58,993 nucleotides of DNA, taken from contig NZ_KB235933.1 in the NCBI RefSeq assembly GCF_000332315.1, positions 404,920 through 463,912 of the forward strand, in the 5' to 3' direction. Under the pieces are notes generated by a model. It was not told the origin of the DNA. It searched no databases and was given only the letters and a program-made list of their open reading frames with translations. The stretch comes from Prochlorothrix hollandica PCC 9006 = CALU 1027. Lineage in GTDB: Bacteria; Cyanobacteriota; Cyanobacteriia; Prochlorotrichales; Prochlorotrichaceae. This document shows positions 36,777 through 47,624 of the stretch, one piece after another. Position numbers and translations under genes: made by a program. Numbering within the stretch: the first letter of the stretch is position 1; every line of letters starts with the position of its first letter.

Positions 36777-38324
36777 TCAACCTGATGCCCACAGGGGAAA
36801 CCGGATCTGCACAGCGGTGCCGGGGGGGGTCTGAACATCCCCAGATTTTCCTGAATCCCAGTCTGGGGATCCGGAATGCTGGAACCCCCAGTCAGCCTGC
36901 TGGGCTGGATACCAGTCCCCCGCTGGGCTGATGAGGTCTAACTGCCCCTGCATTTGCTCCACCAACTCCTTGACAATGGCCAAGCCCAAGCCGGTGCCGG
37001 GGATCTCTCCCTCCGCCTGGACTCCCCGATAATGGCGTTGAAATAATTGGGGCCGATCGCCCTGGGGAATCCCTGGACCCGTGTCACTCACCACCACCTC
37101 TTGCCAGGGTTCCCCCGTTGCTGGATCCATTCCCTGGTGAACCACGATCGCCACCCGCCCGCCCGTGGGGGTATATTTCAGGGCATTGTCCACCACATTA
37201 CTCAACACTTCCCGCAGGGCATCCCCCTGGCCCGCGATCGGGGGGAGCTGGAGCGGAATCTGGATCACGAGTTGGATCTGGAGTTCCTCCGCCAACACCT
37301 GGGCTGCTTCCAAAATCGGCTCCAATACCCCCGCTAGACCGCAGGGTTCTAGGATTAGCTCCTCCGACTCCAACAGGGACAAACTGGCGGGGGGCAACGC
37401 TGGCGACTCCCCCACCGGAGTCACCATCGACTCTGGGAGCTGGGCTGGGGTGCCTTGGCTCCATTGCTGAACCTGGTGGCCCAGTTGTTGCAACAGGGTT
37501 TGGATGCGATCGCTCTCCCGCAGCATACTGTCTACCACACCCCGGTTATGGTCATCCGCCGGCAGCCGCCGCCGCAACAGTTTCCCAAAGGTGCGTAACG
37601 CCGTCAGGGGGTTGCGAATTTGGTGCAGCAGAGTATCGAAAATATCCTGTTGTTGTGCCTGGAAACTATCTTGTTGTTGGTAACGCTGCTGCAGCCACTG
37701 AAACCGGCGTTCTAAGACACAGGCTAGGGCTAAGGTTTGGGCAATGTGCTCCAGTTGGCCATAGTCCTGATCCGTCCAAGGGTGTTGCTGGCGTTCCACC
37801 ACCAAAAACCCCAACATGAATCCATCCTGCTGCAACGGCAACACCACTTGATGCTGGGGTAAGCTTTGCCGGGATGAGGCGGGGGTCACCGGCGTTGGCG
37901 GAAAAGGGGGCAGTGGGAACGGGATGGTCGTCCCCAGGGGCAGTGGGGAAGGGGGGGAAAACGATGGCTGTCCCGTTATGTCAGCCATGGGGCTGAGGCG
38001 GCGGCGATCGTACACTGGATTTGCGCCTGGATTTGCGCCTGAACCGGTTCCTGGATCTGTCACCACCGGCAAAGCCCGCGCATCCAGGGAGGGCGGGAGG
38101 GCCGGGTGCTGGAGGGCACTGAGATCGGGATAGGCTGCCACCGGGACCAGGGCTGTGGTGGGGTGACCAGACCAGTCTCCTGTTAAGTAAACCACCCCCA
38201 AGGAAACCCCCAAGGACTGGCTCAAGAGATTTAACTGGGCCTGACACAGGTCAATAAATTCAGAACTTTCAGACAGAGACATGGGGGGAACCCAAGATTT
38301 ACAGGGAAATGGATAGAATTGCAT
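36777..38324 (-). CDS. GAF-type sensor histidine kinase
   Basis: Up to 515 residues; the ATG at 38282 (MSLSESSEFIDL) is an alternative start losing 14. A GAF-like N-terminal sensor (SQSLGVSLGVVYLTGDW and VVLPLQQDGFMLGFLVVERQQ) contains a long Pro/Gly-rich insertion at about 95-150. The H box is DTLLHQIRNPLTALRTFGKL. The HATPase_c domain has EVLSNVVDNALKYTP, VVSDTGPGIP and GTGLGLAIVKELVEQ. No transmembrane helix is seen, so it is probably cytoplasmic. No response regulator adjoins it. Length and domains resemble soluble cyanobacterial kinases. Confidence 0.88.
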   Translation of the reverse strand: MQFYPFPCKSWVPPMSLSESSEFIDLCQAQLNLLSQSLGVSLGVVYLTGDWSGHPTTALVPVAAYPDLSALQHPALPPSLDARALPVVTDPGTGSGANPGANPVYDRRRLSPMADITGQPSFSPPSPLPLGTTIPFPLPPFPPTPVTPASSRQSLPQHQVVLPLQQDGFMLGFLVVERQQHPWTDQDYGQLEHIAQTLALACVLERRFQWLQQRYQQQDSFQAQQQDIFDTLLHQIRNPLTALRTFGKLLRRRLPADDHNRGVVDSMLRESDRIQTLLQQLGHQVQQWSQGTPAQLPESMVTPVGESPALPPASLSLLESEELILEPCGLAGVLEPILEAAQVLAEELQIQLVIQIPLQLPPIAGQGDALREVLSNVVDNALKYTPTGGRVAIVVHQGMDPATGEPWQEVVVSDTGPGIPQGDRPQLFQRHYRGVQAEGEIPGTGLGLAIVKELVEQMQGQLDLISPAGDWYPAQQADWGFQHSGSPDWDSGKSGDVQTPPGTAVQIRFPLWASG

Positions 38325-39136
38325 CCCCCAGTATCTTGAACAAATTCATGAAAATTGCTAGAGTCATTATATAGCAACGGTAGAGACAGCCACCCTGGTT
38401 TTCCTTAACGGGATAACACCACAATGAATCCTCATGGGTCTCCATCTCTTCAGGATTCAAGCCATGGGGTTCCCCTCAGGGCTAGGGAAAAGATTTGCAG
38501 TGTTCTAGCCATCGAGCTTGTGGAGCCGACAGAGTTACTTATACTTTTAAGCAATTTAGCTTGGGATTGACCCAAGGTTAAGTGCTATGGTATGGGCTAG
38601 TACCGCAGATTGGGTTGTGTGGGGAGCCAGGTAATGCCTTTGGGCTTGGGCACCCAGTTTCTTGATTTGCAGCACTGTCAAATTGTCCAGTTTCTTCTCT
38701 GCCTGAGTAAACCTACCCCTTCGACAATTACTGTGAAACCTGTTGCGACAGGACTTACGGTGGATTATTCGATCGATGTAGGGAACTCTGGGGCGTGGTT
38801 TTTTATTGCGACTGCACCCGCCTGAATCACCTGGGTAGATGACGGTAGCCAGTGATGAATCTTAACTTTATGTCGATAGCTTAAGGAAAGTTGAAAATTC
38901 TATTTAAGATCGGTATAATTTTGACGGTTCTGTAGTAATAGCTACCATACACTACTTGGTAACCCTAGAGCATTGTGGATCGGCTACTGCCTGATCTTCT
39001 TGTTCTGTGGCTTCAGGTGTAACTCAACCCTAGACGAACCCGTGGTTGCTGCCCTCGGCTCAAAATACGGGATAATCCCTGGACGAAAGACTTGTGACTC
39101 GTTTTAGTGTCTTAACAAAAGTAGGAGGTAAGGAGG
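38325..39136. other. 0.8-kb intergenic region, no gene recognised
   Basis: A frame 38610-38825 of 71 residues ends in a plausible-looking TVKPVATGLTVDYSIDV segment but has no recognisable homology or ribosome binding site, so it is not called. No tRNA cloverleaf was found. The last 25 bases hold the strong GGAGG signals of the next gene. Confidence 0.4.
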
Positions 39137-39451
39137 TTGGCTAGAAGACGTAAGCGCAAGAGCCGCCGCCGCTTAGAAGGGCGCAGAATCTTGGAAAACG
39201 TACCTCAGTATAGTATCGAGTGTGGCGAAGATAAACCCGTCACCGCCGCCCGTAAGTTCATTCATTCTGAGGGTATCGCGCCTCCTGCTCTGCTGCTCGT
39301 TAAGCGCAATGAACATACCACCGATCGCTATTTCTGGGCTGAGAAGGGTTTGTTTGGCGCTCAGTACGTTGAAGAGAACCATTTTCTGTTTCCCAGTCTG
39401 CGATCGTCCGAGGTTGAAGAGGAATCCTTAACCTTGTCCTTGGCCCATTAG
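39137..39451 (+). CDS. DUF3155 family protein (TTG start)
   Basis: The 104-residue product begins MARRRKRKSRRR from a TTG at 39137. The purine-rich GTAGGAGGTAAGGAGG (39120-39136) precedes it, giving a GGAGG at proper spacing. The basic N-terminus is followed by RRILENVPQYSIECGEDKPV, ARKFIHSEGIAPPALLLVKR and RYFWAEKGLFGAQYVEENHF, which fits the cyanobacterial DUF3155 family. The Arg-rich start suggests nucleic-acid binding, but the function is unknown. Confidence 0.8.
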   Translation: MARRRKRKSRRRLEGRRILENVPQYSIECGEDKPVTAARKFIHSEGIAPPALLLVKRNEHTTDRYFWAEKGLFGAQYVEENHFLFPSLRSSEVEEESLTLSLAH

Positions 39452-39552
39452 GAGTGGCTCACGCCCTCAATACAGTTTTACCCTAACCCTCACTTTTTCC
39501 GTGCTTGCCCCCACTTGGGGTTTGGCTACGGGGAAAGGGGGGTCTTTTTTTG

Positions 39553-39636
39553 GGGCTTTGATGGCCTTGCTTTGGTGGCCTTGCTTTGATGGCCTTGCTT
39601 TGATGGCCTTGCTTTGATGGCCTTGCTTTGATGGTC
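39553..39636 (+). repeat. tandem array, 14-bp unit TTGCTTTGATGGCC x6
   Basis: Six units with few substitutions follow the DUF3155 gene. There are no spacers between units, so it is not a CRISPR array. Confidence 0.9.
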
Positions 39637-39737
39637 TTTTGGTGGCGATCGGAATTTTAGGCTTTCCTAGTCTACAGTTTTGTTGGTTTTGGAATGCCTC
39701 CACCGCCGATCGTTACGTTTCTTAACCATAGGTCATT

Positions 39738-40009
39738 GACATGCTCCCCGACCTAAAGGTGCGGGGATTCTCCGACTAGGCGAATAGTCCAAGCTGTTCG
39801 CTGTACGGCTGGCTAGACAAAGCAGTCGGATTGCCAGAAATCCTGGTCTTACGCCCGTTCTTTGTCCATTTAGAGTCTTGGATTAGCTCCAACCCAGACT
39901 TTTATCGTGCTTTTATGCTAATTAAAATAGCATAGATGGAGAAGGCTGGATAGATCAGTTGCAGGAAGAAAAGCCGTCCTAAAAGGACGGGGCTTTAGAC
40001 CCAGATTTT
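39738..40009 (+). mobile_element. non-autonomous IS200/IS605-type element, plus orientation
   Basis: About 272 bp, starting GACATGCTCCCCGACC with hairpin CCCCGACCTAAAGGTGCGGGG and ending with GTCCTAAAAGGACGGGGC then TTTAGACCC. The latter resembles right ends of cyanobacterial TnpB elements. It is the inverted counterpart of 34271-34568, and the two enclose 5.2 kb. No transposase remains. Confidence 0.7.
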
Positions 40010-40016
40010 AGGTAAC

Positions 40017-40128
40017 AGTCCAAGCCAACAAGTCCAAGCCAACAAGTCCAAGCCAACAAGTCCAAGCCAACAAGTCCAAGCCAACAAGTCCAAGCCAACA
40101 AGTCCAAGCCAACAAGTCCAAGCCAACA
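40017..40128 (+). repeat. tandem array, 14-bp unit AGTCCAAGCCAACA x8
   Basis: Eight perfect consecutive units start seven bases after the IS200-like element. Perfect identity implies recent expansion. Confidence 0.95.
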
Positions 40129-40234
40129 ATCTGGGTGACAGGCTGGAGGTGGCGGGGGTTGTTCCCGGCTGTAGGCCCGAACCGAGGGGTTGGGGGGGCT
40201 GTGGGGGGTGGCGGGGGTTGTCTCCCGTAGCTTG

Positions 40235-40360
40235 AGTGTTCCTAGGGTTAAGTGTTCCGAGGGTTAAATGTTCCGAGGGTTAAATGTTCCGAGGGTTAAA
40301 TGTTCCGAGGGTTAAATGTTCCGAGGGTTAAGTGTTCCTAGGGTTGAGTGTTACTAGGAT
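40235..40360 (+). repeat. tandem array, 16-bp unit AATGTTCCGAGGGTTA x7
   Basis: Seven full units and a partial one; the outer units differ slightly and the central four are identical. Confidence 0.9.
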
Positions 40361-40564
40361 AGTTGGGCCGGGGATAGTGTGGTCGTTCCGGCTGGATTAA
40401 TGCACCCCTCAGAGACTATTTCACAGGTAAATGGGCTTTTTTTCTGTGATTGTAGTTACAGTCCCAGGGTTGATGCTGGGGATCTCTGGAGTCCCCTGCT
40501 TCCGCCGCAGCCCATGGATCCCCTGGGGTGTACATTAGAAGGTGCTGAAAAAGTGTTCTGTTGT

Positions 40565-40629
40565 ACCAGACCGTTGTACTAGACCGTTGTACCAGACGGT
40601 TGGATCAGACGGTTGGATCAGACGGTTGT
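40565..40629 (+). repeat. tandem array, 13-bp unit ACCAGACCGTTGT x5
   Basis: Five units with a few changes end 40 bases before the hemL start, so they lie in or near its promoter or leader. Confidence 0.85.
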
Positions 40630-40669
40630 ACCGGACTGTAAATAGTATTTAAGTGTCGAGGGAAGTGTT

Positions 40670-41971
40670 TTGACCACTACATCTGTTTTTAAAACTCAAA
40701 AGTCAGAGGAAATTTTTACAGCGGCTCAAAAGTTGATGCCGGGGGGGGTCAGTTCTCCGGTGCGGGCCTTTAAATCCGTGGGAGGTCAACCCATCGTCTT
40801 CGATCGCGTCAACGGAGCCTATATCTGGGACGTGGATGGCAATCAATATATTGACTATGTGGGCACCTGGGGACCGGCCATCTGTGGCCACGCCCACCCA
40901 GAGGTGATCGAGGCGCTGCGATCGGCCTTGGACAAAGGCACCAGTTTTGGTGCCCCCTGTGAATTGGAAAATGTGCTGGCCCGGATGGTGATCCATGCAG
41001 TGCCCAGTGTCGAAATGGTGCGCTTTGTCAACTCAGGCACCGAAGCCTGTATGGCGGTGTTGCGGCTGATGCGGGCCTACACGGGCCGGGAGAAAGTGAT
41101 CAAGTTTGAGGGCTGTTACCACGGCCATGCGGATATGTTTTTGGTCAAAGCCGGATCGGGGGTGGCGACCCTGGGTTTACCCGACTCCCCTGGGGTTCCC
41201 AAGGCGGTGACCGCTGCCACCCTCACCGCGCCCTATAACGATCTGGAAGCGGTGAAGCAACTGTTTGCCGAGAACCCTGGGGAAATTTCGGGGGTCATTT
41301 TGGAGCCTGTGGTGGGTAATGCAGGCTTTATCCCCCCCGAACCGGGCTTTCTGGAAGGATTGCGGGAATTGACCCAGCAGGATGGTGCTTTGCTGGTGTT
41401 TGATGAGGTGATGACGGGGTTCCGCATTGCCTACGGCGGTGCCCAGCAGAAGTTTGGGGTCACTCCCGATCTGACCACCATGGGCAAGGTCATCGGTGGC
41501 GGTTTGCCCGTGGGTGCCTATGGGGGCAAGCGGGAGATTATGGAGATGGTGGCTCCGGCGGGTCCCATGTACCAGGCGGGCACCTTGTCGGGGAATCCCT
41601 TGGCCATGACGGCGGGGATTAAGACCCTGGAAATTATGGGCCGATCGGGTGCCTATGAAACCCTCGATCGCCTCACGAAGCGCCTCAGCACCGGATTGCT
41701 GGATCTAGCCAAGGCTGCTGGCCATGAGGTGTGCGGGGGTCAGATCAGTGGCATGTTTGGCCTGTTCTTTACGGCGGGACCGGTGCAGAACTACGAGGAT
41801 GCCAAGCAGGCAGATTTGCAGAAGTTCAGCCGCTTTCACCGGGGTATGTTGGAGCGGGGTGTCTATTTGGCTCCGTCCCAGTTTGAGGCGGGATTCACCT
41901 CCCTGGCCCATTCTGAGGAGGATATCGATCGCACGTTGGCGGCGGCGGAAGCAGTGTTCAAAACCCTGTAG
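40670..41971 (+). CDS. hemL: glutamate-1-semialdehyde 2,1-aminomutase
   Basis: The 433-residue product converts glutamate-1-semialdehyde to 5-aminolevulinate, a committed precursor of haem and chlorophyll. It is a PLP enzyme of the class III aminotransferase fold. Motifs are [63 protein letters not shown] and [17 protein letters not shown] with the PLP lysine. The start is a TTG at 40670; length matches the family. Several tandem repeat arrays lie upstream. Confidence 0.96.
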   Translation: MTTTSVFKTQKSEEIFTAAQKLMPGGVSSPVRAFKSVGGQPIVFDRVNGAYIWDVDGNQYIDYVGTWGPAICGHAHPEVIEALRSALDKGTSFGAPCELENVLARMVIHAVPSVEMVRFVNSGTEACMAVLRLMRAYTGREKVIKFEGCYHGHADMFLVKAGSGVATLGLPDSPGVPKAVTAATLTAPYNDLEAVKQLFAENPGEISGVILEPVVGNAGFIPPEPGFLEGLRELTQQDGALLVFDEVMTGFRIAYGGAQQKFGVTPDLTTMGKVIGGGLPVGAYGGKREIMEMVAPAGPMYQAGTLSGNPLAMTAGIKTLEIMGRSGAYETLDRLTKRLSTGLLDLAKAAGHEVCGGQISGMFGLFFTAGPVQNYEDAKQADLQKFSRFHRGMLERGVYLAPSQFEAGFTSLAHSEEDIDRTLAAAEAVFKTL

Positions 41972-42141
41972 TTTCCCCCCGTTTTTGGTTCTCGGTTGCT
42001 AGTTACGCGATGTCTGGCCCTAGGTTTCTGGCCCTGTAGATTCAAGCCACAGGTTGGCCTGGTTTTCTGGTTTTGCCAGTTTTCAGAACCCTAGGGCTGG
42101 TTTCGTGTCGGTATCGGTTCCAAACCCCCATCCATGGCTTT

Positions 42142-42219
42142 TAACGCTTCTCGGTAACGGTTCTTCGTAACGGCTCTTAGTAACGGCTCTTAGTAACGGC
42201 TCTTAGTAACGGCTCTCAG
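42142..42219 (+). repeat. tandem array, 13-bp unit TAACGGCTCTTAG x6
   Basis: Six units, the central three identical, lie between hemL and the thioredoxin-fold gene in a 355-bp gap that holds no other feature. Confidence 0.9.
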
Positions 42220-42326
42220 CCAAGAACCGGCGCAAGTTGATAGGTGCTGAGCCAGTTGAAGCAGACCAGATGGGGGCTTTCGTTTGGTCATGGCCCTCCT
42301 TAACGTTGAGTTTGAACGCACCTTTT

Positions 42327-43049
42327 ATGAAAACGGTTTTGTCGGGTCTTGTGTACTGGTTTCAGATTTTCCAGGGATTTTTCCAGGGGTTTTTCCAGGG
42401 ATTTTTCCAGGGGTTTAGGCTGCGATCGGCCCAGGGATTCTGGGGATCTTGCTGCTTAGTGTGGCTGGCAACGGTGGTGTTGAGCTTTGCCGTGACCGGC
42501 TCGGCCCTGGCGGAGCTGACGGACGATCGCTTTGATGGCAATATGTTTTCCCTCTATGCGGGCAACGGATCCCTGGTGCCCCCGCGCGAAAACTTGGCCA
42601 ATAATCTCCGCAGTCAGCGGCCAACGGTGTTGATGTTTTATGTGGATGATAGTTTTGATTGCAAACGCAATGCCATTGTGATGAGCCAGTTACAGGCGTT
42701 TTATACCCGTTATCTGGGGTTGATTCCTGTGGCTGTGGATGGGATTTTGCCCGATCGCACCTACACGCCCCAAGATGAAGCCTATTACTACAACGGTCTT
42801 CAGGTGCCCCAGTGGGTGATCCTGCGGGGAGATGGCACCGTGGCCTTAGATTTTGTGGGACAGGCCACCTACGAAGCCTTGGATGATGTGTTGCGGCCTT
42901 TGTATGACCTGGCTCCCCGTTCCCCTGACTTTAATTTGGGGAATCCGGCCAACTTCTCCCCCTCCCCCAGCGCCGACTCCACGTTCTGGACGGCTCCAGC
43001 CCGCAGCTTTGAAACGCCCCAATCCCTGACTGCTGATCCAACTCCATGA
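42327..43049 (+). CDS. secreted or thylakoid thioredoxin-fold protein (PSI accumulation factor-like)
   Basis: The ATG at 42327 gives about 240 residues; the frame is open to 42237. The N-terminus contains QGFFQGFFQGFFQGF, from four 12-bp DNA repeats, then a hydrophobic segment VWLATVVLSFAVTGSALA like a signal or anchor. The mature part (LTDDRFDGNMFSLYAGNGSLVPP, VLMFYVDDSFDCK, VPQWVILRGDGTVALDFVGQ) is thioredoxin-like but lacks a CxxC, having only D-C-K. Cyanobacterial and plant relatives are linked to photosystem I accumulation. That link is from memory of the family and is moderately certain. Confidence 0.75.
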   Translation: MKTVLSGLVYWFQIFQGFFQGFFQGFFQGFRLRSAQGFWGSCCLVWLATVVLSFAVTGSALAELTDDRFDGNMFSLYAGNGSLVPPRENLANNLRSQRPTVLMFYVDDSFDCKRNAIVMSQLQAFYTRYLGLIPVAVDGILPDRTYTPQDEAYYYNGLQVPQWVILRGDGTVALDFVGQATYEALDDVLRPLYDLAPRSPDFNLGNPANFSPSPSADSTFWTAPARSFETPQSLTADPTP

Positions 43050-43063
43050 ACCCAGTCCTAAAA

Positions 43064-43110
43064 AATGGGCCTTTGTTCTATAGCAAAGATCTATAGCAAA
43101 GGCCCAAGGG
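43064..43110. terminator. hairpin GGGCCTTTG ... CAAAGGCCC
   Basis: An inverted repeat with arms GGGCCTTTG and CAAAGGCCC follows the thioredoxin-fold stop by about 15 bases; a relative is at 45198-45229. No clear T-run follows, so terminator function is probable but not proven. Confidence 0.45.
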
Positions 43111-43127
43111 ATGGAGCATCCCAGCTT

Positions 43128-43202
43128 GGTAACTTGCTCTTTCATCCCTCATCCCCCAGCCCCTTCTCCCAGGGCGGGAGAAGGGGAGCCAGAACGTTCA
43201 AA
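43128..43202 (+). repeat. left part of a dispersed repeat split by IS1634
   Basis: AACTTGCTCTTTCATCCCTC through GAACGTTCAAA matches the repeat at 23313-23438 up to the CCGTTCAAG block. The right part resumes at 45106 beyond the IS. Confidence 0.85.
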
Positions 43203-45105
43203 CCCACATTCAGCAGGTTGTTCAAAGGGATAAAATGTTTAAGAATTTCACAAACAAAAGGGGTTAAGAGATGAACTTAAAAGAACAAGAGATCGATGTC
43301 AAAGACATTGACCATTTAGGAATAATAGCAGGAATCATGGACGAAATGGATTTGGTTGGCTTAATCGACCAGCTAATTCCTCCCCATTCCCTCGAAAAGA
43401 TTAGTGTTGGCATTGCCGTCAAAGCAATGGTCTTAAATTGCATGGGCTTTCTGACCAGCCCATTTTATCTATTCTCTCAATTTTTCGAGGGGAAAGCCGT
43501 TGAACACTTACTCGGAGAAGGAATTAAAGCAGAACACCTCAATGAGAGTCGTTTAGGGAGAACCTTAGATGAAATCTTTAAGTATGGAGTGAGCCAATTA
43601 TTTGTCCAAATCGTGATGGTAGCCGTAAAAGTGTTTGGGGTTGAAATCACAAGCGGCCATGCCGACACCACCAGCTTATCCGTAGAAGGGGAATACAAGG
43701 ACGGAGTTTTGCGAGAAGCAGAAGAGGAAGAGGGGGAAGAGGGGGAAAAAGGGGAGAAAGGGGACAAAGCGGAAGAAGACGATGGTCTAAAACCCATTAA
43801 AGTCAAGGAGGGCTATTCACGAGACCATCGACCCGACTTAAAGCAAATCATGATGGGATTAGTGACCAATGGGGCAGAAGGGATCCCCTTGATGATGGCC
43901 GTCAGAGATGGGAACGAAGCTGATGGCAAACATTTACATTGGATCATGAAACAGTTCATCAAGTTATGGGATGGGAACCAGATGAACTTTTTTGTCATGG
44001 ACAGTGCAGGATATACCCCAGACAACGTGAAGACAGATTGGGGGATGATGAATTGGATTGTCAGAGTTCCCGCTACAATCAAAGAAGCAAAGAAATGGCT
44101 GCAAGGCTCAAAAGAGCAAGAGTTTGTTGAAGACCAGAATGACAAACGATATAAACTGCTGAGCGTGACCAGCGACTACTTAGGAATCACGCAGAGGTGG
44201 TTTATCGTCCAAAGCGAGCCAAGACGAAAAGAGGACCTGAAGAAATTAGAGCGGGATATTGCAAAAGAGAAAGAGAGAAAGCTGAAAGAGTTTGCCCAAG
44301 CAACTAAGAAGGGATTTGCTTGTGAAGAGGATGCATCAGCAGCAGTGAATCAGTTCAAAAAGAAACTGAAATTTCATGAAGTCAAGGCATTAGAAACCAT
44401 AGAAAAACCCTTTTATAGTCATCCAGGTAGACCGAAAGCAGGTGAAGAACCTCAAGGATATTACTATTATCCTCAAATCACATTAGAGCAATCAGAGGCA
44501 TTGATTTTACCTTACAAGAATCAAACAGGGCGGTTTATTTTAGCGACGAATCATCTTGACCCGGAAATGTTGTCTCCGTTTCAAGCTTTATCCTTTTATA
44601 AAGAGCAACAAGGAACAGAAAGAGGGTTTCGGTTTATCAAAGACCCTTTGTTTTTTGCTTCTAGTGTTTTTCTCAAAAGTACGAGTCGAATAATGGCTCT
44701 GGCTTTTATTATGGCTCTGTCTTTACTGGTATATTCGTTGGGACAACGAAAGCTTCGCATGGCACTACAACAAGCTGAAGCTTCTGTGCCCAATCAAAAA
44801 AGGGAAGCCGACTGCTCGACCGACTTTACGATGGATTTTTCAGGGTTTTCAATCGATTCATGTAGTCTTGATAGATGGGGTCAAGTCTTTGATTAAATTG
44901 ACTGAATTTCAACGTCTAGTCTTGAGATTTTTGGGAAGCCACTGTCAAAAATACTATTGCTTGAGTTGAGCATCCTGCTCTCTCAAGGGAGGAACAGCTC
45001 TATCCCCTTGATCTTGCTCTATCCCCCTCTGGCTCTGGGTTCCCTTAATTTTCTGTTTATCTTAGAAACCTGCTGAATGTGGGTTAGAAACCTGCTGAAT
45101 GTGGG
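43203..45105 (+). mobile_element. complete IS1634-family insertion sequence, about 1.9 kb
   Basis: The left end CCCACATTCAGCAGG at 43203 is mirrored by CCTGCTGAATGTGGG ending at 45105. TTCAAA flanks both sides (43197-43202, 45106-45111) as a 6-bp duplication. Joining the flanks rebuilds the dispersed repeat exactly. The right terminal repeat occurs twice in tandem (45069-45083 and 45091-45105). An identical left end with the start of the same gene appears at 58827, a second copy. Confidence 0.92.
43271..44896 (+). CDS. IS1634-family transposase
   Basis: The 541-residue product is a DDE transposase of the IS4-related IS1634 family. The N-terminal IAGIMDEMDLVGLIDQLIPP and ISVGIAVKAMVLNCMGFL are characteristic. 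The first catalytic Asp lies in GHADTTSLSVEGEY, the second in FFVMDSAGYTPDN, and the C-terminal YKEQQGTERGFRFIKDP contains the Glu. An acidic low-complexity insertion (EEEEGEEGEKGEKGDKAEED) lies around residues 155-175. The frame is intact. The ATG at 43271 follows AAGGGGTTAAGAG. Confidence 0.95.
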   Translation: MNLKEQEIDVKDIDHLGIIAGIMDEMDLVGLIDQLIPPHSLEKISVGIAVKAMVLNCMGFLTSPFYLFSQFFEGKAVEHLLGEGIKAEHLNESRLGRTLDEIFKYGVSQLFVQIVMVAVKVFGVEITSGHADTTSLSVEGEYKDGVLREAEEEEGEEGEKGEKGDKAEEDDGLKPIKVKEGYSRDHRPDLKQIMMGLVTNGAEGIPLMMAVRDGNEADGKHLHWIMKQFIKLWDGNQMNFFVMDSAGYTPDNVKTDWGMMNWIVRVPATIKEAKKWLQGSKEQEFVEDQNDKRYKLLSVTSDYLGITQRWFIVQSEPRRKEDLKKLERDIAKEKERKLKEFAQATKKGFACEEDASAAVNQFKKKLKFHEVKALETIEKPFYSHPGRPKAGEEPQGYYYYPQITLEQSEALILPYKNQTGRFILATNHLDPEMLSPFQALSFYKEQQGTERGFRFIKDPLFFASSVFLKSTSRIMALAFIMALSLLVYSLGQRKLRMALQQAEASVPNQKREADCSTDFTMDFSGFSIDSCSLDRWGQVFD

Positions 45106-45171
45106 TTCAAAGTCCCTCTCCCGTTCTGGGAGAGAGATTTAGGGTGAGGGCAGCCCCAGCGGGATGCTCCC
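45106..45171 (+). repeat. right part of the dispersed repeat split by IS1634
   Basis: Begins with the duplicated TTCAAA and continues GTCCCTCTCCCGTTCTGGGA and GATTTAGGGTGAGGGC as in 23313-23438. The outer edges CCCAAGGGA...GCATCCC (43104) and GGGATGCTCCCTTGGG (45160) are inverted, suggesting the whole unit is MITE-like. Confidence 0.8.
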
Positions 45172-45231
45172 TTGGGGGTGCATCGCTCCTAAAAAAATGG
45201 GCCTCTGCTTTATGCAAAGGCCCAAGGGGTT

Positions 45232-45319
45232 GAGAATCCCTAGGTTGAGGATTCCCTAGGTTGAGAATCCCTAGGTTGACGATTCCCTAGGTTGAGAATC
45301 CCTAGGTTGACGATTCCCT
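45232..45319 (+). repeat. tandem array, 15/16-bp units GAGAATCCCTAGGTT / GACGATTCCCTAGGTT
   Basis: About five and a half alternating units lie downstream of groEL. A small hairpin CCCTGA...TCAGGG follows (45315-45336) and may help end groEL transcription. Confidence 0.8.
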
Positions 45320-45455
45320 GAGGATTAACTTCAGGGTTTGCGTGCCCTGGAGATATCTGGTTGGCAACATCTCCAGGCCATGAATGGCGACGATCAGACC
45401 TGGGTCTGGGTTAACGGTTCAGCTCTGGGCTGAGGGGGCGATCGGGATCCAAGCC

Positions 45456-47141
<1,686 letters not shown>

Positions 47142-47388
47142 TTAATAACCCATGCCATCACAAGCAGACTCCTTGGAAATTTTCCCCAGACCCATCCGGT
47201 AGCACCGTCCGGCAGTATAGTGCGGCGGGACAGCTCGGCGGATCTCCCCCATCGGGTGGGGTGCCCCACCGGTTTGCGGGTGGGCCTGGGGTCCATTTCA
47301 GAATGCTGGGGGGCAAGGCTGTTGGCTCCTGACCCGTTGCCCAAGAAGTCTAGACTGCTGCCCGAAGGCTCCAGTCACGTAGCTCAAT

Positions 47389-47415
47389 TTAGCACTCTAC
47401 CGAGGCGAGTGCTAA
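47389..47415. promoter_or_regulatory. CIRCE operator (HrcA binding site)
   Basis: A perfect TTAGCACTC, nine-base spacer, GAGTGCTAA inverted repeat. It lies upstream of groEL in a 489-bp gap with no other gene, implying a long untranslated leader or a promoter far from the ATG. Confidence 0.95.
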
Positions 47416-47624
47416 GTAGTGGGGGGGGTGGTATTCCCGATGGGCAAAGGTAGGGATAACTGAACGTGGAGCCGTGGGGAAGCCTGGGGGCTGAGACGAT
47501 GGGATCGCTGGGGTTCCCTAGGGGGGCGGATTAGGGGGGCGATCGCCGGGTCGGCTTAACGGAGGATCAGGGGGATTGGCCAGTGGCAAGGGATTGGTCC
47601 GGAGTTGGCGCGGGGTAGGGCGGT

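Noticed and set aside
38610-38825. 71-codon plus-strand frame
   Set aside because: The C-terminal half looks faintly coding-like, but there is no start signal or recognisable homology.
40017-40360. possible CRISPR array
   Set aside because: Repeats are directly contiguous with no spacers, and no cas gene lies nearby; they are plain tandem arrays.
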